Source of the DNA: Thalassotalea sp. 42_200_T64
GTDB taxonomy: Bacteria; Pseudomonadota; Gammaproteobacteria; Enterobacterales; Alteromonadaceae
Length of the DNA stretch: 64,000 bases
Assembly (NCBI GenBank): GCA_002162925.1
Contig: MABC01000053.1
Span: 1 to 64,000, forward strand
Reading direction: 5' to 3'
This document shows positions 38,682-47,572 of the stretch, one piece after another; positions within the stretch are counted from its first letter, which is position 1; every line of letters starts with the position of its first letter. The notes beneath the pieces were generated by a model, which searched no databases, was not told where the DNA came from, and saw nothing but the letters and a program-made list of their open reading frames with translations. A program made the position numbers and the translations under genes.

Positions 38682-40997
38682 ATGAGTAACCTAATGGCAA
38701 ACCCGCAACAGCTTTTAACGCAAGGAATGACCTGGCATCAACGAGGTGATTTGCTTAAAGCGGAACAATTTTACTCAAAAGTATTAAGCATTCAGCCTAA
38801 ACATCCAGATGCTCTACATTTGCGCGGACTGATATTGCACCAGCAAGGTGATCATCAGCAAGCGATAAAGCTCATTGGTAAAGCCATAAAAATAAATTCT
38901 ACTTTAGCTGAAATGCACAACAATCTTGGTGAGGCCTATCGCGCAATTGGTAAATTAACCGATGCACAGAGTTGCTACCGTAAAGCATTAAATATTCGTG
39001 CTAATTTTCCTGAAGCGATTAACAACTTAGGATTAGTGTTGGATAATAAAGGCCTGGCCGAGCAAGCAATAAAAAACTTCAAACTTGCGATTAAGATGAA
39101 GACAAATTATGTAGATGCCCGTGTAAATTTGGCTGGTTCATTGAAAGCGCAAGGAGATTTTTCAGCGGCATTATCTTGTTGTGACGAGGTGTTGGCGATA
39201 CAGCCAGATTGTTTAGCTGGGTACAGTATCAAGGGATTAATTCATTATGATACAGGGCAGTTAGAGCAATCGATTAAGTTTTTGAAACAGGCATTGAACA
39301 TATCGCCAAATGATGCGCAAATAAACAACAATATCGGCGTTGCCTTACGAGATATGGGCGATCTTAAAGAGGCTATCAAGTACTATTTACAGGCAGTAAA
39401 TACAAATCCGAATCATGCTGAAGCATTAAATAACCTTGGGGTTGCACTTAAAGAGTTAGGTCAATATCAAGATGCATCGATCAGTTTTAACAAAGCATTG
39501 GCGATAAAACCCAGCTACCCTCAGGCACATTTTAATCAAGCTGGAGTTTTGGCAAAAATGGGAGCAAGTGCTGAAGCAGTAAAATCTTATCGACAAGCGT
39601 TATTACTAAAACCTGATTACCAAGAAGCAAGATGTGAATTAATTCATGAATTACGTGACAATTGTGATTGGGCTGAGGTAGATAAATTAACCAGGCAACT
39701 GATTAAATCGGTTACTACCTCAACAGATAATGTCTACCCTTTTACGTTTCTGTGTTTATCAACTACCGCACAGCAACAGCTGCAATGCGCGAAAAATTGG
39801 GCGAATAAACAAGAAGCTCAAGCCACGAAAATAAGCGCCACCTTAAATTTTAAATTTGACAAAAAGAACAAGTCAATATTACGAATAGGCTATATTTCAG
39901 CTGATTTTCATGAGCATGCGACAGCGTATTTGATTTCAGAATTATTTGAGTTGCATGACAGAAAAAATGTAGAAATATTTGGCTATTCTTGCGGACCTCA
40001 AAAACAAGGGGAGGCGCACCAACGTATCGCAACCGCTTGTGACCACTTTATTGATATCTCAGATTTACCACATGTTGAAGCCGCAAAAATAATTCATCAA
40101 GATGGGATTGATATACTGGTTGATCTTAAAGGTTATACCCAAGGCGCTCGTGCTGAAATCCTCGCCTTACGCCCGGCACCTATTCAAGTTAATTATTTAG
40201 GCTATCCAGGGACTATGGGAGCTGATTTCATTGATTATCTAATTACAGATAAAGTTGTTGTGCCAACGGAAGACAGTAATAATTTCTCCGAACAATTAGT
40301 TTATATGCCAGATTGTTACCAGGTAAACGATCGTAAACGAAAAATTTCTGAAACCCTTCCAACGAGAGTTGAGTGTGGACTAGCTGATGATGTATTTGTA
40401 TTTTGTTGTCTGAATACCCCCTATAAAATTACGTCTGAAATATTTTCAGTTTGGATGCGGGTACTATTGAAAGTAGAGAATAGTGTGTTATGGCTAATGG
40501 CCAGCACTGTTCAAGGAGAAAAAAACCTACGAAAAGAGGCAAAGGATAGAGGAATAGATCCAGAACGGATTATATTTGCCATTAAATTACCTTTAGATCA
40601 ACATTTGGCTCGATTTAAGCTCGGAGATCTGTTTTTAGATACTTTTCCTGTAACGGCACATACTACGGCAAGTGATGCGTTATGGGCAGGCGTTCCTGTA
40701 CTTACTTGTTTAGGGGACAGTTTTGTCTCCAGAGTCGCTGCTAGCATACTAACTACGGCCAATTTTCCTGAGCTTATTGAATTTTCTCTGCAAGGATATG
40801 AAAACAGAGCCATTGCATTGGCGAACCGTAAAGAGGAATTATTACAAATACGAAACCGAATAGAGAACTTAAAGCAGGTATCACCACTGTTTGATACTCC
40901 GGCATTTACTCAAACTCTTGAAATAGGATATGCAAAAATTTGGCAAAATTTTATAAAAAATACTCCCCCAACCCTGATTGATCTCTCAGATATTTAA
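38682..40997 (+). CDS. TPR protein with O-GlcNAc-transferase-type domain
   Basis: The 771-residue protein has about ten TPRs (residues 10-340), such as EMHNNLGEAYRAIGKLTDAQ and NNLGVALKELGQYQDASISF. A C-terminal GT41 (SPINDLY/OGT) catalytic domain follows (about 395-760) with LRIGYISADFHEHATAYLIS (catalytic-region His), VNYLGYPGTMGADFIDYLIT, and DLFLDTFPVTAHTTASDALWAGVPVL for UDP-sugar binding. Bacterial homologues glycosylate Ser/Thr residues on cytoplasmic proteins, including adhesins and flagellins. No acceptor gene is adjacent. A perfect FNR box lies 89 bases upstream, and a transcription unit of its own is likely. Confidence 0.9.
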   Translation: MSNLMANPQQLLTQGMTWHQRGDLLKAEQFYSKVLSIQPKHPDALHLRGLILHQQGDHQQAIKLIGKAIKINSTLAEMHNNLGEAYRAIGKLTDAQSCYRKALNIRANFPEAINNLGLVLDNKGLAEQAIKNFKLAIKMKTNYVDARVNLAGSLKAQGDFSAALSCCDEVLAIQPDCLAGYSIKGLIHYDTGQLEQSIKFLKQALNISPNDAQINNNIGVALRDMGDLKEAIKYYLQAVNTNPNHAEALNNLGVALKELGQYQDASISFNKALAIKPSYPQAHFNQAGVLAKMGASAEAVKSYRQALLLKPDYQEARCELIHELRDNCDWAEVDKLTRQLIKSVTTSTDNVYPFTFLCLSTTAQQQLQCAKNWANKQEAQATKISATLNFKFDKKNKSILRIGYISADFHEHATAYLISELFELHDRKNVEIFGYSCGPQKQGEAHQRIATACDHFIDISDLPHVEAAKIIHQDGIDILVDLKGYTQGARAEILALRPAPIQVNYLGYPGTMGADFIDYLITDKVVVPTEDSNNFSEQLVYMPDCYQVNDRKRKISETLPTRVECGLADDVFVFCCLNTPYKITSEIFSVWMRVLLKVENSVLWLMASTVQGEKNLRKEAKDRGIDPERIIFAIKLPLDQHLARFKLGDLFLDTFPVTAHTTASDALWAGVPVLTCLGDSFVSRVAASILTTANFPELIEFSLQGYENRAIALANRKEELLQIRNRIENLKQVSPLFDTPAFTQTLEIGYAKIWQNFIKNTPPTLIDLSDI

Positions 40998-41013
40998 AAC
41001 AGCAATTACGGAC

Positions 41014-41042
41014 AATAAAAGGTGGCTTATGATAAGCCACCT
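41014..41042 (-). terminator. Terminator of the triple-repeat lipoprotein gene
   Basis: On the minus strand the stem AGGTGGCTTAT/ATAAGCCACCT is followed by TTTTATT. It lies between convergent genes and may also end the OGT transcript. Confidence 0.75.
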
Positions 41043-41057
41043 CATGAATTGAATATG

Positions 41058-41099
41058 TAAACTTAAACTTAAACTTAAACTTAAACTTAAACTTAAACT
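41058..41099. repeat. Seven-copy hexanucleotide repeat at a stop codon
   Basis: Seven perfect TAAACT units run into the stop codon of the minus-strand lipoprotein gene. Read in that gene's frame the array gives a series of in-frame TAA codons, so termination is secured several times over. Confidence 0.9.
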
Positions 41100-42028
41100 T
41101 AACTTTTGCTGATGGCGTCGACAAAGATAATTTCAGTAAATGTTCTGTCTAACGAGCTGCTCTTAAAGTTTTTCATAACAGCGCCGCCTTGCCAGCTAAT
41201 GCTTTCCCCAGATTTAACACTTGTTTCTGGTGCCGCCAGCCATACTGTGTTGCCATTCGCTTCAACTTCAATGTAGCTATAGCCTGCAGAAGCAATTACT
41301 TGCGCAACTTTACCTGAAGTGCTTGGTGCTACTGCAGGTGCATTGCCTTTAATATAACCACCGACAAAGTACACCTCACTAAAGGTTTTATCTAATGAGC
41401 TGCTGGTGAAATTGGTCATTTTAGAACCACCTTGCCAAGAAATCGCTTCGCCTACGTTCAATTTCATCATTGGGCCTGCTGCCCAAACATCTTGGCCATT
41501 AATATTAACCATAACGTAAGTGTAACCACCCCCTTCTAGTACTTCTTTAATGACACCGCCCATATTTCCTGCAGCTGCAGGACGCTGTTGTTGAGCACCA
41601 CGTTGCTGCTGTTGGCCACTTGCCATTTGTGTGGCCGGGTTAACAAACTGGCTAACGAATTGAATTTCAGGAAAGGTTTTATCTAATGATTTACTGGTGA
41701 AATTACGCATCACAGTACCGTTGTGCCAACCCACTAATTTACCTACGGCTAAATTGGTTTCTGGACCCGCCGCCCAAAACTGTTGACCGGCACGTTCAAC
41801 CAGCACATAAGTGTAACCACCGCCACTTTGAATTTCTTTAATAATACCACCTTGTAAGGCACCAAGACTTTGCTCAGGCGATGCCGCCGGCATAGGTGGG
41901 TGATTAGCAGGAAGACCTGAAGCTATTTCCGGTGCTGCTTGTTCAGTGTTTTGTTCTTTTACATTGTCACAGGCAGTTAATGCCGTGATGAGTAATGCTG
42001 GTGCAAGTAATTTGAATGTGTTTGACAT
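41099..42028 (-). CDS. Lipoprotein with three NrfJ-like repeats
   Basis: ATG 42028 has GGAAAC upstream; a TTG twelve bases earlier is less likely. The 309-residue protein has lipobox LTAC (C20). Three copies of a roughly 70-residue unit then appear at about residues 50-120, 145-215 and 235-300. Each reads like GGVIKEVLEGGGYTYVMV, WAAGP, VGEAISWQGG, MTNFTSSSLDKTFSEVYFVG. Single-copy versions are often annotated as NrfJ-related, and the fold is probably an OB-type barrel. Function is not known. The repeats differ in sequence, so they are old duplications. It lies divergent from the haem-copper-oxidase-like gene. Confidence 0.7.
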   Translation of the reverse strand: MSNTFKLLAPALLITALTACDNVKEQNTEQAAPEIASGLPANHPPMPAASPEQSLGALQGGIIKEIQSGGGYTYVLVERAGQQFWAAGPETNLAVGKLVGWHNGTVMRNFTSKSLDKTFPEIQFVSQFVNPATQMASGQQQQRGAQQQRPAAAGNMGGVIKEVLEGGGYTYVMVNINGQDVWAAGPMMKLNVGEAISWQGGSKMTNFTSSSLDKTFSEVYFVGGYIKGNAPAVAPSTSGKVAQVIASAGYSYIEVEANGNTVWLAAPETSVKSGESISWQGGAVMKNFKSSSLDRTFTEIIFVDAISKS

Positions 42029-42149
42029 AGTAGTTTCCAATATAAATATTACGAAGGTTATTTATCTGTGTGCTACCTCAAAGTACATAGTTGTCACTTG
42101 AAGAAGTACCGTTATACATTTAAATAACCGCAAGCCTGTTAACTTGTTT

Positions 42150-42180
42150 AAATAATAGTTTTCGATGAAAACTATTATTT
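42150..42180. promoter_or_regulatory. Perfect 14-bp inverted repeat in the divergent region
   Basis: AAATAATAGTTTTC-GAT-GAAAACTATTATTT lies between the minus-strand lipoprotein gene and the plus-strand oxidase-like gene (42029-42362). It may be an operator or a weak terminator. A similar ATAGTT/AACTAT repeat lies at 46125-46157 in the next divergent region. No gene is seen in this stretch. Confidence 0.55.
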
Positions 42181-42362
42181 AAGTTCATCGTATCTGTGAG
42201 TATATGCCCTTTAATCGCATGAATAATTGACCCATCTCAAAATACCGAGTTTATTTATCCTGATCAGCGATGATTTAGCCATTCTTTAGTTTTTAAAAAG
42301 CAGGCAATAGGTATAATAAGCCCACTTTAAAATTGCTTCTTTGGCTTGGTTCTTAGGTATTA

Positions 42363-43622
42363 ATGATTAACGCTTCACCTTCAGTAAAATATGGTTTGAA
42401 TATCTGGCTCACCATTGCCCTTTTTTCCCTTTTTGTCGCCAATAGTTTAGCGATTGCCTTGATCGCCCTAAAAGTGCCGGCATTTACTATGCTTTCGGCA
42501 GAGCCTTTATTTAAACCCTTTCTCGCCTACCACGTAAATTTAGCCATGCTATTTTGGATGCCGGCGGTGGCTGGCTGGGTTTGGTGTTACTTTTTTGACC
42601 TGCCGAAATCAATAATCAAGATGTCACTGCTTAGTTCATTATTTGCGTTAATCGTACTAGTTGTGTCATTGGTGGATGTAACTTCGAAGGTTAGTTTAAG
42701 CAACTATTACCCAATACTGCACAGCCCTGTTTTTATGACCGCGCTGGTAGTACAAGTTTGTTCTGTAACCCTACTTGCTTTGTTTGTGGCAACGAAAGCA
42801 CACCACGGCCAAACAAAGTTATTCTTGGCTAAATCGGCCGCTTTTGCCTGGTTGATTTTTGTTGTAGCGATTGTGGTCAATATTGCCGTGATAAAATCAA
42901 ACCCTGATGGGCTGAATTATTTTGAACAAATTTTATGGGCGCCAGGTCACCTGCAGCAAATCGTCAATGGCTTTATTCTGGCCAGTCTGTGGGCGTGTTT
43001 CCTAAAAAATGGACAATTAACGAAAACATTGCAGGCGGTGGGTTACATGACATTATTCACCACCATTGCCGCATTGATATTCTCTTTCATTGATATTAAT
43101 AGCCAACTAAGCCGTACCATTTTTACCTGGCAAATGAGCCTGTTTAGCTGGATGCCAATGGCCGCAGTTGCCGGTTATTTATTAACCCAAAAATTGAGCA
43201 AACATAATAATAGTTACCTTAATTTATCGCTAACTGTGGCCCTGCTCGGTATTTTGTCCGGCATGCTAATAACCCCAGGAAACTTAACCGTACCTGGTCA
43301 TTATCACGGTATGACCGGAGCATATAACCTGGCGTTTTTTGCATTACTATTTACCATCATGCCGATACAAAAAAATTATCAAAATATGCTGACCAAATTA
43401 TATGGCGCCGGTTTAATCATGCTTATTGTTGGCCTGACCTGGGCTGGCAGAATTGGCATTGGCCGAAAGCTAATAGCAGAGCAACAAGGAATATTGACTC
43501 TCAATCAATCGGTTGCACTGCTGATGATAGTTTGCGGTGCTGCCTTAGCCATCATTATCTCGTTATTAATCATCAAATCTTTTCTGCCAAAACTAAATGA
43601 TTTGTTTAAAATCAATGAATAA
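42363..43622 (+). CDS. Haem-copper-oxidase subunit I-like membrane protein lacking the CuB His pair
   Basis: The 419-residue protein has about 11-12 transmembrane segments. Histidines fall where subunit I of haem-copper oxidases (cbb3/NOR type) places ligands: H57 in FLAYHVNLAM (low-spin haem), H196 in LWAPGHLQQI (CuB site helix), and H313 and H315 in TVPGHYHGMTG (high-spin and low-spin haem). The adjacent His-His pair expected about 50 residues after H196 is absent. No Cys-containing cytochrome subunit is adjacent, so this is not a complete oxidase. It may bind haem and pass electrons from quinol to the cytochromes that follow. It is the first gene of the large cluster to the window end. Confidence 0.7.
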   Translation: MINASPSVKYGLNIWLTIALFSLFVANSLAIALIALKVPAFTMLSAEPLFKPFLAYHVNLAMLFWMPAVAGWVWCYFFDLPKSIIKMSLLSSLFALIVLVVSLVDVTSKVSLSNYYPILHSPVFMTALVVQVCSVTLLALFVATKAHHGQTKLFLAKSAAFAWLIFVVAIVVNIAVIKSNPDGLNYFEQILWAPGHLQQIVNGFILASLWACFLKNGQLTKTLQAVGYMTLFTTIAALIFSFIDINSQLSRTIFTWQMSLFSWMPMAAVAGYLLTQKLSKHNNSYLNLSLTVALLGILSGMLITPGNLTVPGHYHGMTGAYNLAFFALLFTIMPIQKNYQNMLTKLYGAGLIMLIVGLTWAGRIGIGRKLIAEQQGILTLNQSVALLMIVCGAALAIIISLLIIKSFLPKLNDLFKINE

Positions 43623-43767
43623 GCAATAACCCTGGAATTTCTACGTGTTTCAGTTGCATATTTTTCACCCTCACAGTATAAATCGCCTTATAAAAATAAT
43701 CATAACAGCATTTTATCAACATAAAAAAACACGATAAATAGCCGTTGCCCAGCTGGATGGAACCGAA

Positions 43768-44829
43768 GTGCGTAACCAACTTTTAAAATTAAGCTTACTG
43801 TCAATTTTATTATCGCCTAGCTGCGCATTAGCCGAACAAATTTGCAGTACTGATGGCGCGAAAACCATGCCCGATGAACGCTATGTACTCTTCGGCGATG
43901 ATTTTTATGTACGCGATAGAGTTACCGGCCTTGAATGGACCCGTTGTGCTGCCGGGCAAGTTTGGGCAGCAAAAGAACAAACTTGTAAAGAAGCACCTAA
44001 AAAGCAAGTGAAATCCTGGTTCAATTATGATGCTGCCTTAAGTCAAGCCAAGCAACGTTATGATAATGGACAGCAGTGGCGCGTGCCAACCATAAATGAA
44101 TTAATGACAATTATCGAACATAGGTGTGAACAACCGGCAATCAATGAAAAAATATTCCCGAATACGGCCAATCGTCGTTTTTGGACTTCATCGACAATGA
44201 TCGATAATGACCATTATGCCTGGACGGTTGATTTCAGTGACGGTCAAACCGCTAGTATATTAAAGACAATTTCTTCCAATCACCTGCGTTTTGTTAGAGG
44301 TAATCGGTTACTGTTAAATAAGCCTAAAACTGAAAGTGAATTATTACAGGAAGATCTAAAACCCTGGAATGATGGTATTCACGATCTGGAAAACCCAGAT
44401 TTAACTACACTGTTACCCTATAAAAGATTAATTGATATTTTGCCAAAAGATAGTTCAGGCCACCCAGACTGGGCTGAATCTTTAAATAGCAATGCGATAA
44501 AACCCAGAGCAAACGTCCTTGCCGAGCAAGCTGAACAAATGGTAGTTTGGCAGCACGATATTCTCTATAAAGATACTGCGACCATGCCTTGGGTGCTTTT
44601 CCCCCATAAAACTCACAGCCAGTGGTTAGCATGTGCTAATTGCCATGACGCTATTTTTAATAGCGATGGTGAAAGGGCCGATATATCTATGTCTTCAATA
44701 TATACTGGAAATCATTGTGGCAGTTGTCATGGCAAGGTCGCGTTTAACGTACATACTTGCGAACGGTGTCACTCAGTACCTCATGAAAACGTCGGGAGCA
44801 ACGGACTGAGAATGCTGGAAAGCAACTAA
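43768..44829 (+). CDS. DUF1566-triheme cytochrome c fusion
   Basis: GTG 43768 is the start, with GGATGGAA upstream, giving 353 residues. After the signal peptide (to SCALA) a DUF1566 (Lcl-type) domain spans about residues 30-185, including GLEWTRCAAG, WRVPTINELMTIIEHRCEQP and RFWTSSTMIDNDHYAWTVDF. The C-terminal 170 residues form a c7-type triheme module with CANCH, CGSCH and CERCH (about 290-336) and FPHKTHSQW before the first. The last part closely resembles the C-terminal region of the cytochrome at 61859. It should be exported to the periplasm or cell surface and loaded with haem by Ccm proteins. Unusual domain fusion. Confidence 0.85.
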   Translation: MRNQLLKLSLLSILLSPSCALAEQICSTDGAKTMPDERYVLFGDDFYVRDRVTGLEWTRCAAGQVWAAKEQTCKEAPKKQVKSWFNYDAALSQAKQRYDNGQQWRVPTINELMTIIEHRCEQPAINEKIFPNTANRRFWTSSTMIDNDHYAWTVDFSDGQTASILKTISSNHLRFVRGNRLLLNKPKTESELLQEDLKPWNDGIHDLENPDLTTLLPYKRLIDILPKDSSGHPDWAESLNSNAIKPRANVLAEQAEQMVVWQHDILYKDTATMPWVLFPHKTHSQWLACANCHDAIFNSDGERADISMSSIYTGNHCGSCHGKVAFNVHTCERCHSVPHENVGSNGLRMLESN

Positions 44830-44878
44830 CGTTAACATTCAATATTTTTCACCGCGACTATTCACCACTACGAATAAA

Positions 44879-44913
44879 CAAAAAGGAGCGCTTTTATCAA
44901 GCGCTCCTTTTTC
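44879..44913. terminator. Bidirectional terminator
   Basis: AAAAAGGAGCGCTT-TTATC-AAGCGCTCCTTTTT lies between the convergent triheme and NHL genes. Both strands have T runs after the stem. Confidence 0.92.
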
Positions 44914-44930
44914 TAATTAAAAACTAAATG

Positions 44931-46097
44931 CTATTTTTTAGTTGCTGCTTTTTTAGCATCAATCTCCGCTTTAAGTTTCTTATATTCTTCTTCGGTCAGG
45001 TTTTCAATTAATCCTAAATAACCATCCGTTTTACTTAATGCCGCGGGTCGAAATACGTCCACTTTTCGGTGGTATTGATCGGCGATTAATACCCTGCCAT
45101 CTTCATCTATGGTTAAACCTGAGTTTAACATATAAACACCTGGTCCAATTTGATTGCCACGCTCACCAATAAACATTAATAATTGTCCTTCGGGATTAAA
45201 TATTTGGAAATTCCCAAAAGCGGCGTCCGATACATAAACATTTTTATCTTTGTCTATATCAATGCCTTTAGGACGGCTGAAGTTACCCAACTGCCGACCA
45301 ATTTTACCAAATTGTCTAACTAGAGTTCCATTGTTTAAATCAATTACCTGGACTCTGAAGTTACCACTGTCGACGACATATAGATGGTTTTTTTCATCAT
45401 CAAGAGCAATATCTTTTGGTAAGTTAAATTCTAGGTCACCTTTGCCTCTGGTGCCTATAGTTCGTAATAGTTCGCCAGATTGTACATCAAATTCTAAAAT
45501 ATGATGTTCCTGGGTTGATACGCCTCCGGTATCCGATATGTAAACGCGAGTGCCATCTTTGCTCACTGCAAGACCTGTTGGCATAGAAAAAAGCTCTTTA
45601 TTGCCAATTTTCCGCAAATATTTACCATCACGATCGTAGATTTTAATATCGCCAGCACCGCTATCAATAACATATAAGTTACCCACCGCATCAACATCAA
45701 TACCAAAAGGCTTAGTTAAAGTTGAATCCGTTGCGGGTTCAGTCACTGAATAATGAAATTCACGGACATCAAAAATGTGAATTTTACGCATTGCCGGATC
45801 ACTGACAAAAATACGGCCTTTATGCACAGCGATGTCAAAGGGTTTTAACATGCCATCCGCTTTTCTGGTTGAACCCGTTAAATATCGTGATATTTGTTGG
45901 TCTTCAGTTTCAAACTCTACGTTTTGACTACTGCGTAGCATTCGATCAAAGTAAAACCTGGCTTGATCGGGAGGGGATGGATAAACGTATTCTTTTATTT
46001 CCCGTTTTGCCGTGTCATTGGAAGAACAACCCGTAATAATTATTACAGAAGTAATCAGAATTATTGGGAAAGATTTAATAGTTGCCCAAATGCGCAT
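44931..46097 (-). CDS. NHL-repeat beta-propeller lipoprotein
   Basis: ATG 46097 with GAGG six bases upstream is preferred to TTG 46109. The 388-residue protein has lipobox ITGC (C24) and a six-bladed NHL propeller from about residue 80. Blades include KPFGIDVDAVGNLYVIDSGA, MPTGLAVSKDGTRVYISDTG, LPKDIALDDEKNHLYVVDSG, RPKGIDIDKDKNVYVSDAAF and NSGLTIDEDGRVLIADQYHR. The C-terminus is a charged helix. NHL lipoproteins accompany porin-cytochrome loci in metal-reducing bacteria. No haem motif is present. It is divergent from the triheme gene at 46289, with an inverted repeat between. Confidence 0.88.
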   Translation of the reverse strand: MRIWATIKSFPIILITSVIIITGCSSNDTAKREIKEYVYPSPPDQARFYFDRMLRSSQNVEFETEDQQISRYLTGSTRKADGMLKPFDIAVHKGRIFVSDPAMRKIHIFDVREFHYSVTEPATDSTLTKPFGIDVDAVGNLYVIDSGAGDIKIYDRDGKYLRKIGNKELFSMPTGLAVSKDGTRVYISDTGGVSTQEHHILEFDVQSGELLRTIGTRGKGDLEFNLPKDIALDDEKNHLYVVDSGNFRVQVIDLNNGTLVRQFGKIGRQLGNFSRPKGIDIDKDKNVYVSDAAFGNFQIFNPEGQLLMFIGERGNQIGPGVYMLNSGLTIDEDGRVLIADQYHRKVDVFRPAALSKTDGYLGLIENLTEEEYKKLKAEIDAKKAATKK

Positions 46098-46124
46098 TTT
46101 ATACCTCAACTAACATTTAAATAG

Positions 46125-46157
46125 ATACTATAGTTTTTTGAAATTTAACTATAGTAT
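46125..46157. promoter_or_regulatory. 11-bp inverted repeat in a divergent promoter region
   Basis: ATACTATAGTT-N11-AACTATAGTAT lies between the NHL and triheme genes, 28 bases from the NHL start. It resembles in part the repeat at 42150-42180 and is a possible operator. Confidence 0.5.
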
Positions 46158-46288
46158 GAAATATTAATCAGCACTTTAATGTTATTTGCATTAATGAATG
46201 TTGACCTAACTCAAGTTATTAGTTTAAAAATAACAATATAATTTTCAACTTAAATAATATTTCAATCATTGTTTTACTGATTTCAACA

Positions 46289-47563
46289 ATGAGCAAAGCT
46301 AGAATTAGGCAACTTATGAATCTTTTGTATCGTTTTTCCGTATTTCTAATGTTAACTATTTTGTCTTTATCGGCTTCTTCCGCAGAAGATATCAAGACTG
46401 GTGCCCAGCTATGGCGAAACAATTGTGCTTCCTGTCATGGTGCCGATGGTAGAGGTTCACCTAAAATAAAGCAGCAACTCAATGGCGAAATTATTGATTT
46501 TACTTCTTTAGCATTTGCTGAAACTATTGATCGAAAGCGAATGTTGTTAAGTGTTCGTGATGGGGTTAAAGATACAATAATGCCAAGCTTTCGCGATAGC
46601 TTAAACTATACCGAGATGATTGCCATTATCGATTATGCCCGGGAAAATTTCATTTTAGCGGTCGAAATGGGCGAAGATTATGAAATAGGTAAAAAAGTAT
46701 TTAAAGACAATTGTTCGGTATGTCATGGCGATCAAGGCCAAGGTGCGGTGTGGACTGCTGCTGGATTATTTCCAAAACCGGCTAATTTTACCGATCCAGT
46801 TAAAATTGCTGAATTGGATAAACAACGTATGTTGTTTTCGGTAACCAACGGTCGCCCTGAAACTGCCATGGTTTCCTGGGAAAACCGGTTAAGTAAAGAT
46901 GAAATCAGCGCGGTAGTTAAATATATTCGTGGTGCCATTATGAAAGTAAGCGATCGCGATACGGCCTATGGCGATGCTATGGGGGAAGCGCAAGATAAGA
47001 GCGATCCATTTTTAAGTGGTAAGGCTTTTGACGAAGACAGTCTGGCCACAACTAATGCAAAACAAGAAAGCACTAAGTCGGCTAAACCGGCAGAAAAAGC
47101 TAGCGATCCATTTCTGCAAAGTAGTGCTTATAATGTTAAAGAAGATCCAAACCTGGGTGAGTCGGATATTTATGCCGGTGATGCTCATGATCATCAGGCT
47201 CACATGGGGAAAAAGTTAAACCTAAACGATCCCCTGCCAAAAGAGTTGGTTGGTGAGTATTTTGCCGGTAAAGAGTTATACGAAAATACCTGTGCATCAT
47301 GTCATGGTGTTAAAGGCAATGGTAAAGGGCCAAGAGCATATTTCATTTTTCCTAAACCGAGAAACTTCACCCATAGCGCGGCCCGGGCAAGTTTTAGTCG
47401 TGCCCACATTTTTGAGCGAATTCGTACCGGCGTAGAGCGGACTGAAATGCCGGCTTGGGGTAAAGTATTAAACGAGCAACAAATGGCTAATGTGGCTGAG
47501 TATGTGTTTTCTACTTTCATTGTACCTAACGCAACTAAGCCTGCTGATGGTAAAGATAAATAG
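46289..47563 (+). CDS. Triple-domain class I cytochrome c (triheme)
   Basis: The start is ATG 46289 or, with a shorter signal peptide and AGG upstream, ATG 46316. The 424-residue exported protein has three class I cytochrome domains with CASCHG (about 46-51), CSVCHG (about 142-147) and CASCHG (about 330). Between the second and third lies a Lys/Asp/Ser-rich linker (about 235-300) with two copies of a SDPFL motif. Such three-haem class I proteins carry electrons in the periplasm. It is first in an operon with a second triheme gene, a thioredoxin-like gene, two kinases and the response regulator. FNR-like matches upstream are weak. Confidence 0.88.
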   Translation: MSKARIRQLMNLLYRFSVFLMLTILSLSASSAEDIKTGAQLWRNNCASCHGADGRGSPKIKQQLNGEIIDFTSLAFAETIDRKRMLLSVRDGVKDTIMPSFRDSLNYTEMIAIIDYARENFILAVEMGEDYEIGKKVFKDNCSVCHGDQGQGAVWTAAGLFPKPANFTDPVKIAELDKQRMLFSVTNGRPETAMVSWENRLSKDEISAVVKYIRGAIMKVSDRDTAYGDAMGEAQDKSDPFLSGKAFDEDSLATTNAKQESTKSAKPAEKASDPFLQSSAYNVKEDPNLGESDIYAGDAHDHQAHMGKKLNLNDPLPKELVGEYFAGKELYENTCASCHGVKGNGKGPRAYFIFPKPRNFTHSAARASFSRAHIFERIRTGVERTEMPAWGKVLNEQQMANVAEYVFSTFIVPNATKPADGKDK

Positions 47564-47572
47564 GGAAGAAAT

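Noticed and set aside
42363-43622. A complete cytochrome oxidase operon
   Set aside because: Only a subunit I-like protein is present. No subunit II/CcoO/CcoP or NorC partner is adjacent, and the CuB pair is missing.
46201-46214. Possible FNR box (TTGAC-CTAA-CTCAA) upstream of the triheme gene
   Set aside because: Two mismatches in conserved positions; not strong enough to list.
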